43,467 bases of DNA from Nitrospira sp. (lineage in GTDB: Bacteria > Nitrospirota > Nitrospiria > Nitrospirales > Nitrospiraceae): contig JARFXQ010000020.1 of the NCBI GenBank assembly GCA_029194725.1, positions 1 through 43,467 on the forward strand. The letters are read 5' to 3'. This document shows positions 1 to 9,289 of this stretch, piece by piece. The position numbers and the translations under genes are program-made. How positions within the stretch are numbered: position 1 is the first letter of the stretch; every line of letters begins with the position of its first letter. The notes beneath the pieces are model-generated. The model saw only the letters and a list, made by a program, of their open reading frames with translations, searched no databases and was not told the DNA's origin.

Positions 1-78
1 GTAGGCGCGGCACGCAGCTTCGTCCCTGAAGCGCGCCTGAAACTGAGCCAGCGTTCTCGGGAAGTCTGGGCGAGCCAC
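1..78 (-). CDS. IS1595-family transposase, N-terminal fragment (runs off the window)
   Basis: Twenty-six codons are visible from a GTG start, reading MARPDFPRTLAQF and then RFRDEAACRAY. This matches the conserved N-terminus of IS1595-type transposases, which opens with a phenylalanine-proline-x-threonine motif and a short helix ending in acidic residues before the zinc-ribbon. The zinc-ribbon and the catalytic DDE/N domain would lie to the left of the window. An in-frame TAG directly upstream limits the start to this GTG or a nearby CTG. The enzyme would excise and insert the element. Whether it is intact cannot be seen. Confidence 0.65.
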   Translation of the reverse strand, partial: MARPDFPRTLAQFQARFRDEAACRAY

Positions 79-115
79 CCTCAGACACTACCGATGGGGG
101 TACTCGGAGTCAACC
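1..115 (-). mobile_element. End of an IS1595-family insertion sequence (continues beyond the window)
   Basis: The minus strand here encodes the first residues of an IS1595-type transposase (next entry), and the neighbouring methyltransferase reading frame stops abruptly where this segment begins. The element's outer end is placed near position 115, where methyltransferase-like sequence gives way to a GC-rich stretch (GGTTGACTCCGAGTA on the minus strand) that looks like a terminal inverted repeat. The exact boundary and the target duplication cannot be fixed because the other end lies outside the window. Confidence 0.6.
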
Positions 116-1005
116 GGATAAGTATTAAATCGCTTTATGTATTTTTCAGAATAAGCGTTATGTAAGGAATTCCAAATGTATGCCTTGGATTTGGTATAGA
201 AGAGAATAGAATCATCTACCACCGGATACTTTTTCGAGATTGCTTTGCTGCTTCCTGTACTCACAACTCTTTTCCATTTAATTTCTGCACCAAAATGGCT
301 CTCTCCAAAGATTTCATTCAGTAAGAGCCGCAATGCACTGTTCATCCTCCAATCGCAATGGACATAGATCGATCCTTCATCCGCCAATAAACTCTCCATA
401 ATTTTGAGGCGTTCATACATCATAGCCAGATATGAATCTGCTCCACGCCCCCATGTATCACGGTAGGCAATCTCTTCGATGATGCTCGGCTCTTTTGTCA
501 GAGTCTCCTCACCAACCTCGATGTTGACTGAGAAATCGGCTCCGACATCAAATGGAGGATCGATATAGATGAGTTTCAGACCTCCAGCAGCCTCGATTTC
601 TCGACGAAGCGGGCCGTTCTTTAACGATGACAGTACCAGTTTGTTGTCGCCCCAGATGAGCTTGTTCGTCCATCCTTGAGATTGTCGCCCCGTTAGAGCA
701 TCAGCAGTAAAAAGCTTCTGGCCATTGAGATGCACGCGCGGTTCATCGATCTGCTCAATGGATTGAAACGGCAAGACAACATTGGTCACTTCGCTGCTCT
801 TGCCCTGCCAGAGCAGCTCCATTTCGGGAGCAGGAGAGAAAAGTAAAAGTCGGTATTTCGATGGGAGTGGCTCTCCGCGGTCAATCAGTTCCTTGATATG
901 TTGCTTTTCCTGGTCACTTAGATCGAGCCGATGCCCATTCGATGGGAAAGCAGCTTCGCCATTCGTGAACGTGTCAAGGATGCTGGCAGTGCGGCGGGCC
1001 TTCAT
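88..1005 (-). pseudogene. Site-specific DNA methyltransferase, truncated by IS insertion
   Basis: The 305-residue product carries a DPPF motif at residues 149-152, the catalytic motif IV of amino-methyltransferases that make N6-methyladenine or N4-methylcytosine. Just after it comes a region rich in helix and strand patterns typical of beta-class (Mod-like) enzymes (SYLAMMYERL, then GSIYVHCDW). In that class the S-adenosylmethionine motif (FxGxG) and the rest of the protein follow motif IV, and that whole C-terminal part is missing. The frame ends in about ten unrelated residues that come from the adjacent IS end. The start ATG has only a weak upstream GGGCAG. The protein is almost certainly inactive. 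The remainder of the gene may lie beyond the insertion sequence. Confidence 0.75.
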
Positions 1006-1273
1006 GCTGCCCGTGCATTACACAAACTTCATGCCGACGCGGCTATTTTGATAAATGCAAGTCCTTGTATGCTGATGTACTGACGCCCCCAATATGCAGG
1101 GAACGGTTCGGCAAAGAATGCCGACTAGGAAGAAAGAGCCTTGGCAGGAGTGATGAGAATTAAGCCTGTTGTGCCGCAACGGCGTGAAGTAGATTCATCG
1201 CTTATTTTAGCGTGAGCTGGAGCTGGCTGGCCGCTTCCCATAAAACTAGCCAAGATCCAAGGCTCTGTAACGG
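1006..1273. other. Intergenic region with one short hairpin
   Basis: No credible reading frame was found. A short stem (TCGGCA, 5-nt loop, TGCCGA) near 1112-1128 could act as a weak transcription stop between the exporter gene and the methyltransferase remnant, both on the minus strand. It lacks a clear T-run. Confidence 0.3.
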
Positions 1274-2212
1274 TCAATGATGATGCGCGAAGGTCTGGGT
1301 TTCGTGCTGCTGCCCGGTCAGCTTTCGGAGATCACAGTGGATGTCGTCGGGATTACAACACTCGGTTTCCAGTTGAATGGTCATGTGTTTGATCCCGAAA
1401 TCTGTCGTGATCCGGTTCTGGATCAGCTGCAGCAACTCCAGTGGAGTGCGATGGCGTTCGATCATGACGTGACTGGTGAGCATGACCATCCGAGGTTCGA
1501 CTGCCCAAATGTGCAGATCATGGACATTCCTCACGCCTGGGATGGCTTCCATCGTGGCTGCGACATGAGACGCGCTAATTCCAGGCGGCGTCGATTCCAG
1601 TAAGACCTCCATCGACTCTTTGAAGATCGGCCAGGCTCCTCGAACGATCGCGCTCACTACCAACAAGCTGACGAACGAATCCAAGACCGTCCAGCCTGTC
1701 AGAAAAATGGCCGCACCGCTGACGATGACACCGAGCGAGACCCACGCATCTCCCACCATGTGCCAGAAGGCGCTTCGAATGTTCAGATCGTCTTTCGCTC
1801 CGTGCTGGAGCAACAGGGCAATCCCGAGATTGGCCACGAAACTGACGGTCGCGACAGCCATCACCCATCCACCGTCGATAGGAACTGGTTGTAAGAGGCG
1901 TTTCGCGCCGACGAGCGCGATGCCCAACGCGGTTAATAAAAGAATAAAGCTGTTGAGAAAAGCCGCGATGATGCCGGCGCGATGGTAGCCAAAAGTCCGA
2001 CTTTCCGATGCTGGCCGAGCGGTGAGGAGGTGGGCGTAGAGAGCGAGGAAGAGCGATCCTTGATCGACGAGGTTGTGGCCTGCATCGCTCATGAGTCCGA
2101 TGCTATTGAGAAGCCAACCGCCGACAAACTCAGTCCCGATGATCACGGCATTGATGACCAAGGCCAACTGGAGCCGCGACCGGAGATGTGCATACGAAGC
2201 CAATGCCGTCAT
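1274..2212 (-). CDS. Cation diffusion facilitator (zinc/cadmium exporter, CzcD-like)
   Basis: The product (312 residues from the ATG chosen here) has the size and order of CDF proteins: six membrane helices and a cytoplasmic C-terminal metal-sensing domain. The transport-site metal ligands are visible as D43, H46 and D50 in helix 2 (DAGHNLVD) and H151 and D155 in helix 5 (HMVGD). The C-terminal domain holds the usual DLHIWAV strand and ends in His-rich and Cys-containing segments (ETECCN, AHHH) that may bind metal. The protein would export divalent metal from the cytoplasm in exchange for protons. The frame extends upstream to a TTG at 2368, but that adds a basic tail absent from typical family members. 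Confidence 0.85.
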   Translation of the reverse strand: MTALASYAHLRSRLQLALVINAVIIGTEFVGGWLLNSIGLMSDAGHNLVDQGSLFLALYAHLLTARPASESRTFGYHRAGIIAAFLNSFILLLTALGIALVGAKRLLQPVPIDGGWVMAVATVSFVANLGIALLLQHGAKDDLNIRSAFWHMVGDAWVSLGVIVSGAAIFLTGWTVLDSFVSLLVVSAIVRGAWPIFKESMEVLLESTPPGISASHVAATMEAIPGVRNVHDLHIWAVEPRMVMLTSHVMIERHRTPLELLQLIQNRITTDFGIKHMTIQLETECCNPDDIHCDLRKLTGQQHETQTFAHHH

Positions 2213-2641
2213 AAGTGACAGTTTCGCACGGGAGACGCGACGCAGCAAGTCTTGCCGAAGGTTTCTATCAGGGACAGGTTTGGGGGCCAAGTTTTCCGAG
2301 TACTGACGTGGCACTTTTTCTCTCCGCGGTGACGATTTACGTAGGCCATTTGATCCATCACTGTCCAAAAGTGGTCCGCGTCCGTGCCGAAAAATGTTCC
2401 GACAGTTGGGAAAGAGCTGTTGAGGGGAGAAGCGAACTGCTCATTCTTACTGGACTACGAAATGTTCCCTGCGAAAGGAAGGGATATTCATCAATGACTT
2501 GCGTTCTTCTTCGTGATCCAACCGGGGAATGTGCAGTCTAGAAAGTTGGCTTTGCTATGAGAAGCGAATGATCCACGGTATCGTTGTTGCTCGACGAGAG
2601 TGTGAGGACCGCTTCACAATCTGCATCAAGGAGGAGCGATC
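2213..2641. other. Upstream region without a recognised gene
   Basis: Apart from a possible N-terminal extension of the CDF gene, no supported coding region was seen. Short open frames on the plus strand have no ribosome binding site and no protein-like composition. The last bases carry the strong AAGGAGG of the next gene. Confidence 0.3.
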
Positions 2642-2899
2642 ATGGCGATTTCGCAAATCCCGGACAGAGGAGCCCCTCCTCAATCGGCTGCTAATCTCGC
2701 CCTAGCGCAAGTAACGTTGGAAGCGCTGCTCATGCCAAACGGCAAAGCCGAGGTGGGGCGGTTGCGAATGGTGCGAGACGAGCGGCAGGAGGACCTGGGC
2801 GATGATCCGTTAGGTCCTGCCAGTGGCATTGTCAACGGGCTGCGCCTCTCCGTCATACTGTGGAGCTTCATCGCGCTCGTTGTCCTTTTGATGCGATAA
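2642..2899 (+). CDS. Small membrane-anchored protein of unknown function
   Basis: This 85-residue frame starts with ATG directly after a near-perfect ribosome binding site (AAGGAGG, 6-7 nt upstream), the best argument that it is real. The first two thirds are soluble and charged. The C-terminus holds one hydrophobic helix (about residues 66-84, LRLSVILWSFIALVVLLMR), so the protein is probably tail-anchored in the inner membrane. I do not recognise the family. It stands alone between the divergently oriented metal exporter and the hopanoid cluster, so context gives no function. Confidence 0.6.
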   Translation: MAISQIPDRGAPPQSAANLALAQVTLEALLMPNGKAEVGRLRMVRDERQEDLGDDPLGPASGIVNGLRLSVILWSFIALVVLLMR

Positions 2900-3437
2900 C
2901 CTGTCTCAAACCCATCCCCCAATCAGGCCTCCGGTCGCTTCCCCGTCCGGACGCGTATTTCTGTTGTCCTGTCTGGTTCCAATCTCAATTTCGGCATTGT
3001 GATCATGAGTACATATCCAGTGGGTCGATAATCAAAACGGGCATTTGGACATAGAGGAAAGAAAGAATTGCTATCTAAGGGGCGGAAGCCTTTTGAAAGA
3101 GCGAACGAAGCGAACGAATGGTGCGTATGAGGGAAAGGAATTTTAATGGATGTGCAATGAACCATGTGGAACGGAAAGACCCATGATGAAGCAGATGACG
3201 CTTTCGAGAGCTCTGTCGCTTTGTGCCGTTATGTCCATTTTGTCGTCTGCGCGTCAGGCTCAATGTATCCATGGCGCCGTGAGTCGGCTGTGACCGTGGG
3301 TCGGCTGCAATGTGACAAGTAATCTACGGACAGAGGAACGTCGCGACCCCCAGTTTAGGATGCTGGCGAGGCGATGTTCTCGACCGCCTACAACGATAAA
3401 AATATATATACTTCAGGCACTTCCCCAGGGCGTTCGC
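2900..3437. other. Gene-poor region with a short secretory-like ORF
   Basis: About 670 bases separate the small membrane protein from shc. The only possible coding trace is a 36-codon frame at 3183-3293 whose start region resembles a signal peptide (ALSLCAVMSILSSA) followed by an early TGA. It may be the remnant of a secreted-protein gene or chance. A 9-bp unit GCGAACGAA is duplicated in tandem at 3101-3118. No RNA gene or clear terminator was recognised. Confidence 0.3.
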
Positions 3438-3466
3438 TTGACTCGCTTCCAATCGTTTGTTATAAG
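3438..3466 (+). promoter_or_regulatory. Predicted sigma-70 promoter of the hopanoid cluster
   Basis: TTGACT at 3438-3443 and TATAAG at 3461-3466 are separated by 17 bp. Transcription would begin about 100 nt before the shc start codon. A match by eye only. Confidence 0.5.
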
Positions 3467-3572
3467 CCTTCCATATATAGTAGGGAGTATAGGAAAGGAT
3501 TATGAAGGGAGGCCATTCTAAGATGCCGGTCTTTCGCCTGCCGCAGTCATCTATTTTGAGTCCTAACAATTC

Positions 3573-5756
3573 ATGAACATCATAAAGGCGTTATTCAATC
3601 GCCTCTCTGACAGCCTGCTCTCAACCGTTGAGGGACGACTTGACTCAGCCACGGAGTTTACCCCTGTGGCTTCCCTTCGGTTGGTTTCTGATAAACCGGT
3701 TGTCTTGCCTTCACTGGATTCTTCCGTTTCTCGCCGGCCGATCGGACATGCGGTTAGTCAACCCGATGCAGTAGATGACGCGATCAAGCGGAGTCAATCA
3801 TGGTTCTTCAGCCGTCAACATGCTGAAGGGTACTGGGTTGCCGAGCTGGAGGCAGACAACACTCTGACATCAGAATACTTGATGCTGCGACGTTTTCTCG
3901 ATCGTGTCGATCCTGATCGCGAGGTGAAAGCTGTTCGATACCTAAAAGCGACACAACTCCCCGACGGTGGATGGCCGATTTATTACGGTGGTCCGGCGGA
4001 GATCAGCGCGTCGGTTAAGGCGTATTTTGCCCTCAAATTAAGCGGTGTGTCGGCGGATGAACCGTGTATGGTTCGGGCCAAAGAGCGGATTCTGGCGATG
4101 GGCGGTGTCCTGCAAGCCAACGTGTTTACGAAAATCACGCTGGCCTTGTTTGATCAGTACGATTGGGAAGGTGTTCCCCATATGCCCGTCGAACTGATGT
4201 TATTACCGAAGAAATTCTACTTCAGCATCTATGCGATCTCGTACTGGTCTCGAGCCGTGCTGATTCCCTTGCTCATCGTATTCGCGCACCGCCCGGTCTG
4301 CCGCATCCCACGCGAACAAGGTATCGATGAGTTGTACCCAATTCCGCGGGCGGAGGTTCGCTATTGGAACTACCCCCCATTCAATAAAGATCAGGCGTGG
4401 TTCACCCCACATAACTTCTTCGTGGCATTGGATGTGATGTTGAAACTGTATGACCGGATGCCCATGCGGGTGCTGCGGGAAAAGGCGCTGCATAAAGCAG
4501 CCTGTTGGATGGTGGATCATCTCAAAGGGTCCGGAGGACTCGGTGCCATTTATCCGGCGATGGCCAACTCCATCATGGCGCTTGAATGCTTAGGGTACAA
4601 CGCTGATGACCCTCTGATCGTCAAGGCACTTCGCGAGATCGAGGAGTTGGAAGTCTACGATTCCACGATGATCGACGGTGAAGCCCTCCCCACTCTTCAT
4701 CTTCAGCCATGTTTTTCTCCAGTTTGGGACACCGCGTTGCTCATGAACGCTCTGGTCGAGGCGGGGGTGTCTCAGGATCATCCTGCGCTCCAAAAGGCGG
4801 GCCGGTATCTCATGTCCAGGCAAACCAAGACCGTGGGTGACTGGCATATCTCCTCGCCGAATGCGGAACCGGGTGGGTGGTACTTCCAGTTTGAAAACGA
4901 ATTGTACCCGGATGTTGACGATTCCGCCGTGGTCATCATGGCGCTGGCCAAATTGAAGATCCCGGGTCTACAGGACGAGGTGAACGAGTCCATTCGTCGC
5001 GGGATGCGATGGGTCTTGGCGATGCAGGGCTCCGACGGCGGCTGGGGTGCCTACGATAAAGACAACAACCGAGTCGTCTTCAACTACATTCCCTTCGCCG
5101 ATCATAAAGCGCTCTTGGACCCCAGTACCTCCGATCTGGCCGGGCGATGCCTGGAGATGCTCGGCGCATTAGGATATGACAAGAGCCATCCAGCCGCTGG
5201 ACCGGCCTTGGCTTTTCTGAAGAAAGAGCAGGAGGAAGACGGCAGTTGGTACGGACGTTGGGGCATCAATTACATCTACGGAACCTGGTCTGTCTTGGCT
5301 GGGCTCAGGGCCATTGGTGAAGATCTCTCGGCGCCTTCTATTCGCCGGGCGGTTGCTTGGCTGGAATCGAAACAGAATCCTGACGGTGGGTGGGGTGAGT
5401 CCTGCCTCTCCTATACGGACGATCTGGAGCATCACGGTACAGGGAAGAGCACGCCCTCGCAAACAGCATGGGCGTTGATGGCCCTGATGTCGGCCGGAGC
5501 GATTGACTCCTTCAGTGTCGCGCGGGGAGTGCAATTTCTCCTTCGCCGCCAAATGAAGGATGGATCATGGGAGGAAATTGCTCATACCGGCACGGGATTT
5601 CCTCGCGTGTTTTATCTTCGGTATCATTGGTATTGTCAGTACTTCCCTCTGTGGGCCCTGGCGATGTACCGTAATCTTCGTTCTCGTGGGAAGATGCGGG
5701 CAGACGAACTTCGACATCACATTCAAGGAACTGACTCTTACCGGTCCAAGCATTGA
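3573..5756 (+). CDS. shc: Squalene-hopene cyclase
   Basis: The enzyme folds squalene into hopene, the first committed step of hopanoid synthesis, and sits in the inner membrane as a monotopic protein. The 727-residue product shows the catalytic DxDD motif at residues 447-450 (DVDD), whose second aspartate protonates the squalene double bond. It also shows several QW repeats (for example LPDGGWP, GSDGGWG, NPDGGWG and KDGSW) that stabilise the alpha-alpha barrels. The length fits proteobacterial-type cyclases, which carry a longer N-terminus than the Alicyclobacillus enzyme. No strong ribosome binding site precedes the ATG. It heads a rightward cluster with hpnG and mla genes, which fits a shared lipid role. 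Confidence 0.96.
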   Translation: MNIIKALFNRLSDSLLSTVEGRLDSATEFTPVASLRLVSDKPVVLPSLDSSVSRRPIGHAVSQPDAVDDAIKRSQSWFFSRQHAEGYWVAELEADNTLTSEYLMLRRFLDRVDPDREVKAVRYLKATQLPDGGWPIYYGGPAEISASVKAYFALKLSGVSADEPCMVRAKERILAMGGVLQANVFTKITLALFDQYDWEGVPHMPVELMLLPKKFYFSIYAISYWSRAVLIPLLIVFAHRPVCRIPREQGIDELYPIPRAEVRYWNYPPFNKDQAWFTPHNFFVALDVMLKLYDRMPMRVLREKALHKAACWMVDHLKGSGGLGAIYPAMANSIMALECLGYNADDPLIVKALREIEELEVYDSTMIDGEALPTLHLQPCFSPVWDTALLMNALVEAGVSQDHPALQKAGRYLMSRQTKTVGDWHISSPNAEPGGWYFQFENELYPDVDDSAVVIMALAKLKIPGLQDEVNESIRRGMRWVLAMQGSDGGWGAYDKDNNRVVFNYIPFADHKALLDPSTSDLAGRCLEMLGALGYDKSHPAAGPALAFLKKEQEEDGSWYGRWGINYIYGTWSVLAGLRAIGEDLSAPSIRRAVAWLESKQNPDGGWGESCLSYTDDLEHHGTGKSTPSQTAWALMALMSAGAIDSFSVARGVQFLLRRQMKDGSWEEIAHTGTGFPRVFYLRYHWYCQYFPLWALAMYRNLRSRGKMRADELRHHIQGTDSYRSKH

Positions 5757-5794
5757 CGCCCGCCGGTTCTTTTTCCCCGCTATCATCCGGTACT

Positions 5795-6580
5795 GTGCCG
5801 CTTAAGCGAATTGCGATCTTTGCAGCAACTCCATGGGAAATCGGCGCGATTCAGTCGGCCTTCCCTCCCGGCGTTCAACGACGAATCGGTGGGCTCTCCG
5901 TTCCCGTGCACACCATCGTGGACAGGGAATATTGGCTTGCGCAGACCGGCATAGGTCCGGAGAAAGCACAGCGAAGCGCCGCCCAACTACTTGCCGGCCA
6001 ATCCTTCAGTCTCGTGATATCGACGGGATTTGCCTGTGCACTCATCGCGGCTGATATTGGAGCGTTGTTGATAGGCCGCGAAGTGGTGCATAGGGGAGAG
6101 TGCAGCAAAGAGCCATCACAGGCGATCGAAGTGCCGGGCGATGAACGCAATCTCGCCTTGGCGTTTGTGGCTGCCATGGTGCCCTCCGCGCATATCGGAC
6201 GGTTTGTCTCGACTGATCGCGTGATCGGCAGTGCTCGGGACAAGCGAAGGTTTGCGCTGGGTGCTCAGGCCATCGGCCTCGATATGGAAAGTTCAGCCTT
6301 GGCTGCTCAAGCGCAACGGGCGCAGGTTCCCTTTGTGATCATCCGATCTGTTTCGGATCTTCTGGACGAGGATCTTCCGCTTGACTTCAATCTATTTCTC
6401 AGGCCCACTGGGTGGCTCAAAGGTATCGGTACCGTGATGGCCGCTCCTTCATGCCTCTTGGGTCTTGGCCGGCTTCGTCGACAGAGTCTGGTCGCAGCAG
6501 AAGCCCTGACGGCCTTTTTTCGAAGTTATGCGGCGGCGATGGCGACCGAGCGGCAAGAGAAGGAACTCTCGTCGACGTGA
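5795..6580 (+). CDS. hpnG: Adenosylhopane nucleosidase/phosphorylase HpnG
   Basis: The protein belongs to the nucleoside phosphorylase/MTA-SAH nucleosidase fold. It opens with KRIAIFAATPWE, has a central glycine-rich strand (VISTGFAC) and a conserved GLDMESSALAAQA segment that holds the nucleoside-binding Met-Glu. Directly downstream of shc, this family is HpnG, which removes adenine from adenosylhopane to give ribosylhopane. I chose the GTG at 5795 because the family begins close to the first beta-strand. A TTG at 5753 would overlap the shc stop codon and add 14 residues. The stop lies 2 bp before mlaE, which indicates translational coupling. Confidence 0.85.
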   Translation: MPLKRIAIFAATPWEIGAIQSAFPPGVQRRIGGLSVPVHTIVDREYWLAQTGIGPEKAQRSAAQLLAGQSFSLVISTGFACALIAADIGALLIGREVVHRGECSKEPSQAIEVPGDERNLALAFVAAMVPSAHIGRFVSTDRVIGSARDKRRFALGAQAIGLDMESSALAAQAQRAQVPFVIIRSVSDLLDEDLPLDFNLFLRPTGWLKGIGTVMAAPSCLLGLGRLRRQSLVAAEALTAFFRSYAAAMATERQEKELSST

Positions 6581-6582
6581 CC

Positions 6583-7350
6583 ATGACGCTACTCGAACTC
6601 GTGGGCCGATGGGCTCTTACCTATGTGGCGGAAATGGGCCGGATGTTGATCTTCGTGGTGGCGTCCTTCGCCTGGTTGGCGCGTCCGCCGTTGCGGGGAA
6701 TGCAATTCGTCAAGCAACTCCACTTCATCGGCTACAAGTCGACGTTTGTCGTCGTGTTGACTGCGGCGTTCACTGGGATGGTGCTGGCGCTACAAGGTTA
6801 CTACACACTGCGAAAGTTCGGCTCTGAAGGGCTGTTGGGATCAGCAGTGGCGCTCAGCATGATTCGTGAATTGGGCCCGGTCTTGGCTGCGCTCATGGTG
6901 ACGGCGCGCGCCGGTTCAGCTATAACGGCGGAAATCGGCATCATGCGGATCACAGAACAGATCGACGCGCTCGATACCATGGCCGTCAACCCGCTCCAAT
7001 ACCTGATTGCGCCGAAACTCGTCGCCGGTTTGATCGGCGTGCCGCTGTTGGTCGCGATCTTCGATGTGGTGGGAATCTACGGTGGTCACGTTGTCGGGGT
7101 GGATCTGCTCGGTGTCAGCGCCGGTTCGTACTGGAATTCCATCGAGGCCGCGGTCGAGTGGAAAGACGTCTATGGCGGAATTCTCAAATCCATCTGTTTC
7201 GGTCTGATCGTGAGCTGGGTCTGTTGCTATAAAGGCTTTTACACCAAGATGAGCGCCGAAGGGCTCGGCACCGCCACGACACAGGCGGTCGTGTTGTCAT
7301 CGGTCTTGATTCTCATCTGGGATTATTTCCTGACGTCGTTATTGTTGTGA
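6583..7350 (+). CDS. mlaE: MlaE-type lipid transporter permease
   Basis: This is the integral membrane subunit of an ABC system that moves phospholipid or another lipid between inner and outer membranes. The 255-residue product has the MlaE/permease signature region (RELGPVLAALMVTARAGSAITAEIG) and about five to six membrane helices. The ATG at 6583 was preferred over upstream in-frame starts because the upstream part overlaps hpnG and looks unlike the family. Its end overlaps the mlaF start by 4 bp (GTGA), which is typical of translational coupling. Its place right after hopanoid genes suggests the cargo may include hopanoids, which is inference. Confidence 0.92.
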   Translation: MTLLELVGRWALTYVAEMGRMLIFVVASFAWLARPPLRGMQFVKQLHFIGYKSTFVVVLTAAFTGMVLALQGYYTLRKFGSEGLLGSAVALSMIRELGPVLAALMVTARAGSAITAEIGIMRITEQIDALDTMAVNPLQYLIAPKLVAGLIGVPLLVAIFDVVGIYGGHVVGVDLLGVSAGSYWNSIEAAVEWKDVYGGILKSICFGLIVSWVCCYKGFYTKMSAEGLGTATTQAVVLSSVLILIWDYFLTSLLL

Positions 7351-8111
7351 TCATGCTGAAGCTCGTGGGAGTCACGAAAACGTTGGGCGGTCAGCTGGTC
7401 TTGCAGGGCATTGATCTTGTCGTCCCTGAAGGAAAGCTCACGACGATCATCGGTCGGAGCGGTGAAGGCAAGAGCGTGCTGCTGAAGCATATGATCGGAC
7501 TCCTCCAACCTGATTCCGGACAAGTGTGGGTCGATGGGGTCGAGATTTCTCGGCTCCGCGGCCATGCGCTCAACGAGGTCCGCAAGCGGTTTGCGATGCT
7601 GTTCCAGGGGGCGGCGTTGTTCGATTCGCTGACTGTCTTCGAAAACGTGGCGTTTCCCCTTCGAGAAAGGCTCCGAATGAAAGGTCAGGATGTGACAAGC
7701 CGTGTCGAAGAGAAGTTGGATCAAGTGGGTCTGGCCGGGATGGGACACAAGTTCCCCGCGGAACTGAGCGGGGGTATGCGAAAACGTGCCGGCCTGGCAC
7801 GTGCGCTGGTGATGCAACCAGAAATTATTCTCTTCGACGAGCCCACGACGGGGCTCGATCCGCTCATGGCCAAATCGATTCACGATCTTATTACCAGCAT
7901 GCAACGGAAGTTCGGGTTCACTGCCGTGATGGTGAGCCATCAGATTCCCGAGATATTCGGGATCTCGGATTATGTCGCGATGTTAAAACGTGGGAAAATA
8001 GCCGCGATGGCAGAGCCGGCTGAATTTCAACGGACGACCGACCCTGAAATCAGAGAATTCATCTCAGTCGGCGGGACGGTGCAGATGGTGAAGGCGTTCG
8101 ATAGATCCTAG
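7347..8111 (+). CDS. mlaF: MlaF-type lipid transporter ATPase
   Basis: This cytoplasmic ATPase drives the MlaE permease. The 254-residue sequence has Walker A (GRSGEGKS, residues 36-43), a Q-loop glutamine (LFQGAALFDSL), the ABC signature LSGGMRKR, Walker B with the catalytic glutamate (ILFDEPTTGLD) and the switch histidine (MVSHQ). The MRKR variant of the signature is typical of MlaF rather than of sugar or peptide importers. The GTG start overlaps the mlaE stop, and mlaD follows after 12 bp. Confidence 0.94.
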   Translation: MIMLKLVGVTKTLGGQLVLQGIDLVVPEGKLTTIIGRSGEGKSVLLKHMIGLLQPDSGQVWVDGVEISRLRGHALNEVRKRFAMLFQGAALFDSLTVFENVAFPLRERLRMKGQDVTSRVEEKLDQVGLAGMGHKFPAELSGGMRKRAGLARALVMQPEIILFDEPTTGLDPLMAKSIHDLITSMQRKFGFTAVMVSHQIPEIFGISDYVAMLKRGKIAAMAEPAEFQRTTDPEIREFISVGGTVQMVKAFDRS

Positions 8112-8123
8112 AGGAGTCTCTCG

Positions 8124-8567
8124 GTGGAAAAAGGCAAGCTTGAATTGATCGTCGGCGTGTTTGTGCTGGTCGGGATTGTCTGTCTAGGCTATCTGTCGAT
8201 CAAGCTCGGTAAGTTGGAATTGATCGGCGGCAATGTCTACGAAGTGGATGCGTTGTTCAATTCAGCCACAGGGCTAAAAGCCGGAGCAACCGTGGAAGTC
8301 GCCGGTGTTGAGGTGGGTCGGGTCAAGACGATCCGTCTGAAAGAGGATCGAGCGATGGTATCACTGGCGGTCCAGACTGGGACGAAACTCTATTCCGATA
8401 CCATCGCTTCGATCAAGACCCGAGGAATCATCGGAGAAAAGTATCTTGCGCTTTCGCCGGGTGGAGGGGGAGATCCTCTGAAGCCTGGCGACGTCATTCG
8501 TGACACGGAATCAGGCCTCGACCTGGAGGAGTTGGTGAGTCAGTACGTCCATGGGAAGGTCAACTGA
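8124..8567 (+). CDS. mlaD: MlaD-type MCE-domain protein
   Basis: The 147-residue product has one N-terminal membrane helix (about residues 7-26) followed by a single MCE domain (ALFNSATGLKAGATVEVAG). MlaD proteins form a hexameric ring on the periplasmic side of the MlaEF transporter and pass lipid between it and MlaC. The start is GTG with GAGGAG upstream. It is a little shorter than E. coli MlaD and ends soon after the MCE domain, in DLEELVSQYVHGKVN. Confidence 0.9.
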   Translation: MEKGKLELIVGVFVLVGIVCLGYLSIKLGKLELIGGNVYEVDALFNSATGLKAGATVEVAGVEVGRVKTIRLKEDRAMVSLAVQTGTKLYSDTIASIKTRGIIGEKYLALSPGGGGDPLKPGDVIRDTESGLDLEELVSQYVHGKVN

Positions 8568-8625
8568 CCGGCCCTATCTTATAGTGGCCGGAAAGACCAG
8601 TCTGTTATCGTAGGAGAGAGGCGCG

Positions 8626-9273
8626 ATGAGAGCGATCAGGAATGCTTGGAAGGGGCGAAGAGGTGGAAGGTCGTGGTTCGCGGTGCTCATGATGGTCATC
8701 TGCATCGGAGCGGTGGCGGTACCCGGATACGCGGGGCCTCCAACCGACTCCATCAAGACGACGATCGACGAAGTGCTCCGCATCGTACGGGAGAAGGAAC
8801 TCAAGCAACCGGAAAGAGCCGAGGAGCGGCGACACCTGCTTGAGAAAGTGGTGTCGGCCCGATTTGACTATACGGAAATGTCCAGAAGGGCGCTTGGGTC
8901 TCCCTGGAACCAGCTGACTGATGAACAGAAGCAGGAATTTGTCGACCTCTTTCGGAAGTTGCTGACAAATTCGTATGCGGACAGGATCGAAACCTATTCC
9001 GGCGAAGGCGTGCAGTATTTAAATGAACGAACGGAGAACGAGTACGCGGAAGTCAGGACCAAAGTGATTTCGGGAAAGACGGAGATCCCGCTCGATTATC
9101 GTTTGATCAACAAGGCCGACGATTGGCGGGTCTATGATGTCGTCGTGGACGGGGTCAGTCTGGTGAATAACTATCGTGGCCAGTTTACGAAGATTCTCCG
9201 TGCTTCTTCCTATTCGGACCTCGTCGATCAGCTGCGTAAGAAATCCGTTCAGCTTAAAGCGCCGGCTCCGTAA
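8626..9273 (+). CDS. mlaC: MlaC/HpnM-type periplasmic lipid-binding protein
   Basis: The 215-residue product has a signal peptide (basic start, hydrophobic core, cleavage around GYAG at residues 34-37) and a Ttg2D/MlaC domain. Characteristic segments are FDYTEMSRRALG, FVDLFRKLLTNSYADRIETY and WRVYDVVVDGVSLVNNYR. It would ferry lipid across the periplasm between MlaD and the outer membrane. A ribosome binding site AGGAGAG precedes the ATG. In hopanoid clusters relatives are named HpnM. Here it completes a full mlaEFDC set downstream of shc and hpnG, so either name fits. Confidence 0.88.
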   Translation: MRAIRNAWKGRRGGRSWFAVLMMVICIGAVAVPGYAGPPTDSIKTTIDEVLRIVREKELKQPERAEERRHLLEKVVSARFDYTEMSRRALGSPWNQLTDEQKQEFVDLFRKLLTNSYADRIETYSGEGVQYLNERTENEYAEVRTKVISGKTEIPLDYRLINKADDWRVYDVVVDGVSLVNNYRGQFTKILRASSYSDLVDQLRKKSVQLKAPAP

Positions 9274-9289
9274 CATTTTCCACGGGAAG

